DNA of 64,000 nt, from NCBI RefSeq assembly GCF_017744675.1, contig NZ_JAGIAV010000004.1, positions 544,567 to 608,566 on the forward strand, in the 5' to 3' direction. Each line of letters starts with the position of its first letter. Position 1 is the first letter of the stretch. Positions 61,005 through 64,000 of this stretch are shown here, piece after piece. A model generated the notes under the pieces. It was not told the origin of the DNA and did no database searches. It worked only from the letters and a program-made list of their open reading frames with translations. Source of the DNA: Flavobacterium sp. GTDB lineage: Bacteria; Bacteroidota; Bacteroidia; Flavobacteriales; Flavobacteriaceae. The position numbers and the translations under genes are program-made.

Positions 61005-61199
61005 TATTAAACTTTTTATTTAGTTAAATATAATTTTTAAACTAAAAATCAAATACTTAAAAGACTGTTATAGATAAAACTTATAGCAATAATTGCGTAG
61101 ATTTCATGTGAAAATTGCTTTTTTTTCACTTAAAAAAATGTCAACTATTTACATGTCAAAAACAGCTTTTCACTTCTTAAATTCTCCTCTCTTTTTTTA

Positions 61200-62378
61200 T
61201 CACTTTTCTGTCGAAAATCGATACAAAGAAACGGTGTGATACTTCTCTCCTGCTTTCAAGGTAATTTGAGGAAATTTTGGCTGATTTGGAGCATCTGGAA
61301 AATGCTGGGTTTCAAGAGCAAATGCCGTTCTAAAATCATCTTTAGCACCTGATTTAAAGGTATTTAAACCTTGCATAAAGTTTCCGCTATAAAATTGAAG
61401 TCCAGGCTCTTCTGTATAAATATCTAAAGTAATACCTGAAACATCTCCTTTAATTGTTGCCGCATGAACAAAACCATCTTTTTTATCGGTATTCAACACA
61501 TAATTGTGATCATATCCTTTTCCAAATTGCAGCTGTTGGTCTTTCGTTTCGATTCTTTCGCCTATCGTATGTTTTGAAGTAAAATCGAATGGTGTATTTT
61601 TAACCGATTTTAATTCTCCAGTCGGAATTAAACCTTCATCCACTGGCGTAAATTTATCTCCATAAATTTGCAATTCGTGATTTAAAATCGTTCCGCTTCC
61701 CTCTCCATTCAGATTGAAAAAAGCGTGATTGGTTAGATTTACAATTGTAGCTTTATCGGTTGTCGCTTCATATTCCATTTTCACCGTTTGATCGTCTGTA
61801 AGCGTATAAGTTACTTTTACTTTCAGATTTCCAGGAAAACCTTGTTCGCCATCTGGAGAAACGTATGTAAAAACCAAAGTCTTTGAATCTGTTTTCTCAG
61901 CATCCCAAACTACGTCTTGAAAACCTTTTACACCACCGTGTAAAGCATTTTTTCCATTATTTAACGGAATGTTATATTGCTTTCCCTCAAGAGTAAACTT
62001 GCCTAATGCAACTCTGTTGCCAACTCTGCCGATTGTGGCTCCAAAATAAGGTTCTGTCGAGTTTTTAAAGCCCTTTACACTGTTCATTCCGACCACTACA
62101 TCGGTCTGTTTTCCACTTTTATCCGTCACCCATAAACCTACCAATCGCCCGCCGTAATTGGTAAAAGCAGCTTTTATTCCTTTGTTTTCGATCCAATACA
62201 AACTGACTTTTTTACCATCGATAATAGTGTCAAAATTTTTAGTTTCTAAAACCGTTTTTACCGAATCTGATTTGATTTCGATATTGTTTTTTAAAGTTTC
62301 ATTGTCTTTTTTGGCCTCTTTACAATTGAATTGCAAAAGAGCAAGCAACAAAACTGCAGTAATTTGAATATTTTTCAT
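61200..62378 (-). CDS. Aldose 1-epimerase (mutarotase) lipoprotein
   Basis: A 392-residue enzyme that interconverts alpha and beta sugar anomers, here outside the cytoplasm, since a lipobox (LLQFNC, Cys19) is present. Substrate and catalytic residues are clear: ALHGGVKGF, NLTNHAFFNLNGEG with the acid His, and the base Glu in ALETQHFPDAPNQP. Extracytoplasmic mutarotases occur in polysaccharide utilization loci and prepare released arabinose, xylose or galactose for uptake. It lies between two GH43 genes. Confidence 0.93.
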   Translation of the reverse strand: MKNIQITAVLLLALLQFNCKEAKKDNETLKNNIEIKSDSVKTVLETKNFDTIIDGKKVSLYWIENKGIKAAFTNYGGRLVGLWVTDKSGKQTDVVVGMNSVKGFKNSTEPYFGATIGRVGNRVALGKFTLEGKQYNIPLNNGKNALHGGVKGFQDVVWDAEKTDSKTLVFTYVSPDGEQGFPGNLKVKVTYTLTDDQTVKMEYEATTDKATIVNLTNHAFFNLNGEGSGTILNHELQIYGDKFTPVDEGLIPTGELKSVKNTPFDFTSKHTIGERIETKDQQLQFGKGYDHNYVLNTDKKDGFVHAATIKGDVSGITLDIYTEEPGLQFYSGNFMQGLNTFKSGAKDDFRTAFALETQHFPDAPNQPKFPQITLKAGEKYHTVSLYRFSTEK

Positions 62379-62434
62379 CTTTTTGAGTATTTAAAAGTTT
62401 ACCTGCTAGTTCAAATTGAATAAATTTTAATTTA

Positions 62435-62562
62435 AACACATAGAAACATAGATTTTTGTTTTTTCTGTCTAAGATTAAAGAAAAAGCAAGCTTTAACACA
62501 TAGCTAGGTGTTTTATTCTTAGTGAAACGCTTTAATACGTTTCCCAAAGGTTTCTATGTGTT
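62435..62562. repeat. ACATAG inverted-repeat element, tandem copy A
   Basis: A 128-bp copy with left end AACACATAGAAACATAG and right end GGTTTCTATGTGTT (partly changed). It contains the shared words AACACATAGCTAGGTGTT and AGTGAAACGC. It is followed 22 bp later by copy B with nearly the same sequence, so a 150-bp unit is duplicated in tandem. Confidence 0.75.
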
Positions 62563-62584
62563 CAAATTCAATAAAATTTAATTC

Positions 62585-62715
62585 AACACATAGAAACATA
62601 GATTTTTGTTTTTTCTGTCTGAGATTAAAGAAAAGCAGGCTTTAACCATAGCTATGTGTATTATTCTTAGTGAAACGCCTTTAATACGTTCCCAAAAGCT
62701 ACGTTTCTATGTGTT
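62585..62715. repeat. ACATAG inverted-repeat element, tandem copy B
   Basis: A 131-bp copy with ends AACACATAGAAACATAG and CTACGTTTCTATGTGTT. The interior CTGAGATTAAAGAAAAGCAG, CATAGCTATGTG and AGTGAAACGCC words match copy A. The two copies fill the gap between the aldose epimerase and the second GH43 gene; they would fold as long hairpins in a joint transcript. Confidence 0.75.
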
Positions 62716-62743
62716 TAAAATAATTTCTGTTTAAAAGTTTCAA

Positions 62744-63766
62744 TCATTTAGAAGGAATTGCCAATTTAGTTCCTTCGCTAACGGGTTCGCCCAAAACAGG
62801 AAGTCCGTTTGCGTCCCAATTGATTTTCTGCATTCTTGGAGATCTCTTGTTGCCGCAACCCTCACCTGGGTTAGAATTGGCATGATACAAGATCCAATCC
62901 TCTTTTCCGTCGGGAGATTTAAAAAACGAATTATGACCTGGAGCATAGACTTTGTTTTGCTCTGATTGCTTGAAAATTGGTTCTGGAGCTTTTTCCCAAG
63001 CCGAAGCATCTAGCAAATTATCTCCGCCTTTAAACTTCAATAATCCTAAAGCATAGAAATCGGTCCAACAGCCGCTGGCAGAAAAAACAATGAAGATTTT
63101 ACCATTTCGTTCCAAAAACTGAGGCCCTTCATTCACATTCACCTGCGGTGGATTTACCTCATCGTGCAATGCGCCGTGCGTTTCCCAATCGTGAGTTGGT
63201 GCAGAAATCAGAACACGATCGCCTTCTATTTCTAGCGGATTTTTCATTTTGGCAATGTAAATATTCTGCTGTCCGTTGGTATTGCCTTCCCAACCAGCCC
63301 AAATCATGTACAATTGCTTCTTGTATTCAAAAACATTTCCGTCAATGGCCCATTTATCTGTCTTAGCCGCAATTTTGCCTTTAAACTCAAAATTTCCCTT
63401 AAATGGGTCTGATGATTTATTTTCTAAAACATACATGCGGTGTGTATTGTTATTGCCATTATCTGCGGCGAAATAGCAGTACCATTTCCCGTTGATGATA
63501 TGAAACTCCGGCGCCCATATTTCAGCAGCATATTCGGTATTCTTTGGCGGAGTCCAAATCACTTTACTTTCTGCATTCTTGATATCCGAAAGATCCTTTG
63601 TTTTCCATAAAGTCAATTTATTGCCAAGTGTATTGGTGTAGTAATAATATCCTTTGTAATATGTGCTATAAGGATCTGCTCCCGATGGCAGAATTGGATT
63701 CGTGAAGGTTTTCTGCTGTGCAAAACTTAGCGTTGTGAACAGTAGCAAAATGAGGTGTTTTTTCAT
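62744..63766 (-). CDS. Glycoside hydrolase family 43 enzyme, secreted
   Basis: A 340-residue enzyme with a normal signal peptide (to about LSFAQ, 16) and no lipobox. The catalytic frame is visible: base Asp in SGADPYSTYYKGYYYY, AEIWAPEFHIINGKWY, tuning Asp in WAIDGNVFEYKKQLYMIW, and acid Glu in NEGPQFLERNGKIFIVF. It resembles arabinosidase-type GH43 members. It is first of the three carbohydrate genes in view; more of the locus probably lies beyond the right edge. Confidence 0.9.
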   Translation of the reverse strand: MKKHLILLLFTTLSFAQQKTFTNPILPSGADPYSTYYKGYYYYTNTLGNKLTLWKTKDLSDIKNAESKVIWTPPKNTEYAAEIWAPEFHIINGKWYCYFAADNGNNNTHRMYVLENKSSDPFKGNFEFKGKIAAKTDKWAIDGNVFEYKKQLYMIWAGWEGNTNGQQNIYIAKMKNPLEIEGDRVLISAPTHDWETHGALHDEVNPPQVNVNEGPQFLERNGKIFIVFSASGCWTDFYALGLLKFKGGDNLLDASAWEKAPEPIFKQSEQNKVYAPGHNSFFKSPDGKEDWILYHANSNPGEGCGNKRSPRMQKINWDANGLPVLGEPVSEGTKLAIPSK

Positions 63767-63859
63767 TTTATTATTTTTTGCTTGAAATTCTTAATACATG
63801 CAACCCTATTTAGGCGCTTATTTATGATCGTGTTACGTGGCATTTCTTAATCAAAATGA

Positions 63860-63893
63860 ATTATCGGGTTCATCTCCACATAAACCCGATAAT
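63860..63893. terminator. Hairpin near the right edge
   Basis: ATTATCGGGTT and AACCCGATAAT form a perfect 11-bp stem with a 12-base loop. It lies upstream of the GH43 gene and probably ends a minus-strand gene outside the window. A second, imperfect inverted repeat follows (GATGTGAAATGTGAAATG at 63933-63950, and CATTTCACTTTTCACATC at 63978-63995). Confidence 0.6.
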
Positions 63894-64000
63894 TACAGAA
63901 CTAAACTAACTTAACTAACCATTTTTTTGTTTGATGTGAAATGTGAAATGTGAGATGCAAATAACTTTTTACCAAGACATTTCACTTTTCACATCTAACA

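Overview
The window looks like chromosomal DNA of a Flavobacterium-type member of the Bacteroidota. It is AT-rich. It carries two classes of type IX secretion (T9SS) sorting tails, a PorP/SprF-like protein, a TonB receptor with beta-propeller lipoproteins, promoters resembling the Bacteroidota TAnnTTTG -7 element, and many short dispersed palindromic repeats between genes. I saw no rRNA, tRNA, intact insertion sequence, prophage or CRISPR array.

Layout. 1-4.9 kb: the end of an RND adaptor, the RND pump and its TolC-like outer membrane lipoprotein. 5.2-9.9 kb: small regulators, a small multidrug (SMR) exporter, two GNAT acetyltransferases and an EamA exporter, separated by repeat-filled gaps. 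10.2-13.1 kb: a bacteriophytochrome kinase with the heme oxygenase that makes its chromophore. 13.2-21.7 kb: a sensor kinase and an NtrC-type sigma-54 activator, divergent from an ABC ATPase and two tandem FtsX/MacB-type permeases; the shared gap holds a perfect 16-bp palindrome and a sigma-54-like promoter. 22.0-27.9 kb: a minus-strand operon with a processive glycosyltransferase, a HEAT-like membrane protein, a YaiO-like TPR/beta-barrel protein, a lone receiver and a hybrid kinase with a phosphotransfer domain. I read it as a signal-controlled exopolysaccharide machine.

28.0-36.2 kb: a cobalamin riboswitch leads a BtuB-like receptor, a BtuG-like propeller lipoprotein, a second lipoprotein and a large T9SS-exported protein, probably a surface B12-capture system. 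36.2-40.8 kb: small secreted proteins, a GNAT-MarR pair, a divergent HxlR/nitroreductase pair and a small Roadblock-like protein. 40.9-42.0 kb: nine short palindromes next to a zinc-ribbon protein that resembles the front part of an IS1595-type transposase. 42.1-44.9 kb: a lysine/alanine-rich H1-like protein divergent from an AraC regulator and a TetX-like flavin monooxygenase. 45.0-59.3 kb: an Omp85-like barrel, then a 3344-residue repeat adhesin with a T9SS type B tail, its PorP/SprF-like partner and an OmpA-type protein. 59.5-63.8 kb: a FabZ-like dehydratase and two GH43 enzymes flanking an aldose 1-epimerase, probably the edge of a polysaccharide utilization locus continuing to the right.

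Candidates for less-described biology are the palindrome array with its transposase-derived neighbour, the kinase-coupled YaiO/HEAT/glycosyltransferase operon, the sigma-54-controlled ABC module, and the B12 operon whose last gene uses T9SS. All functions are inferred from sequence reading; no database search was run.
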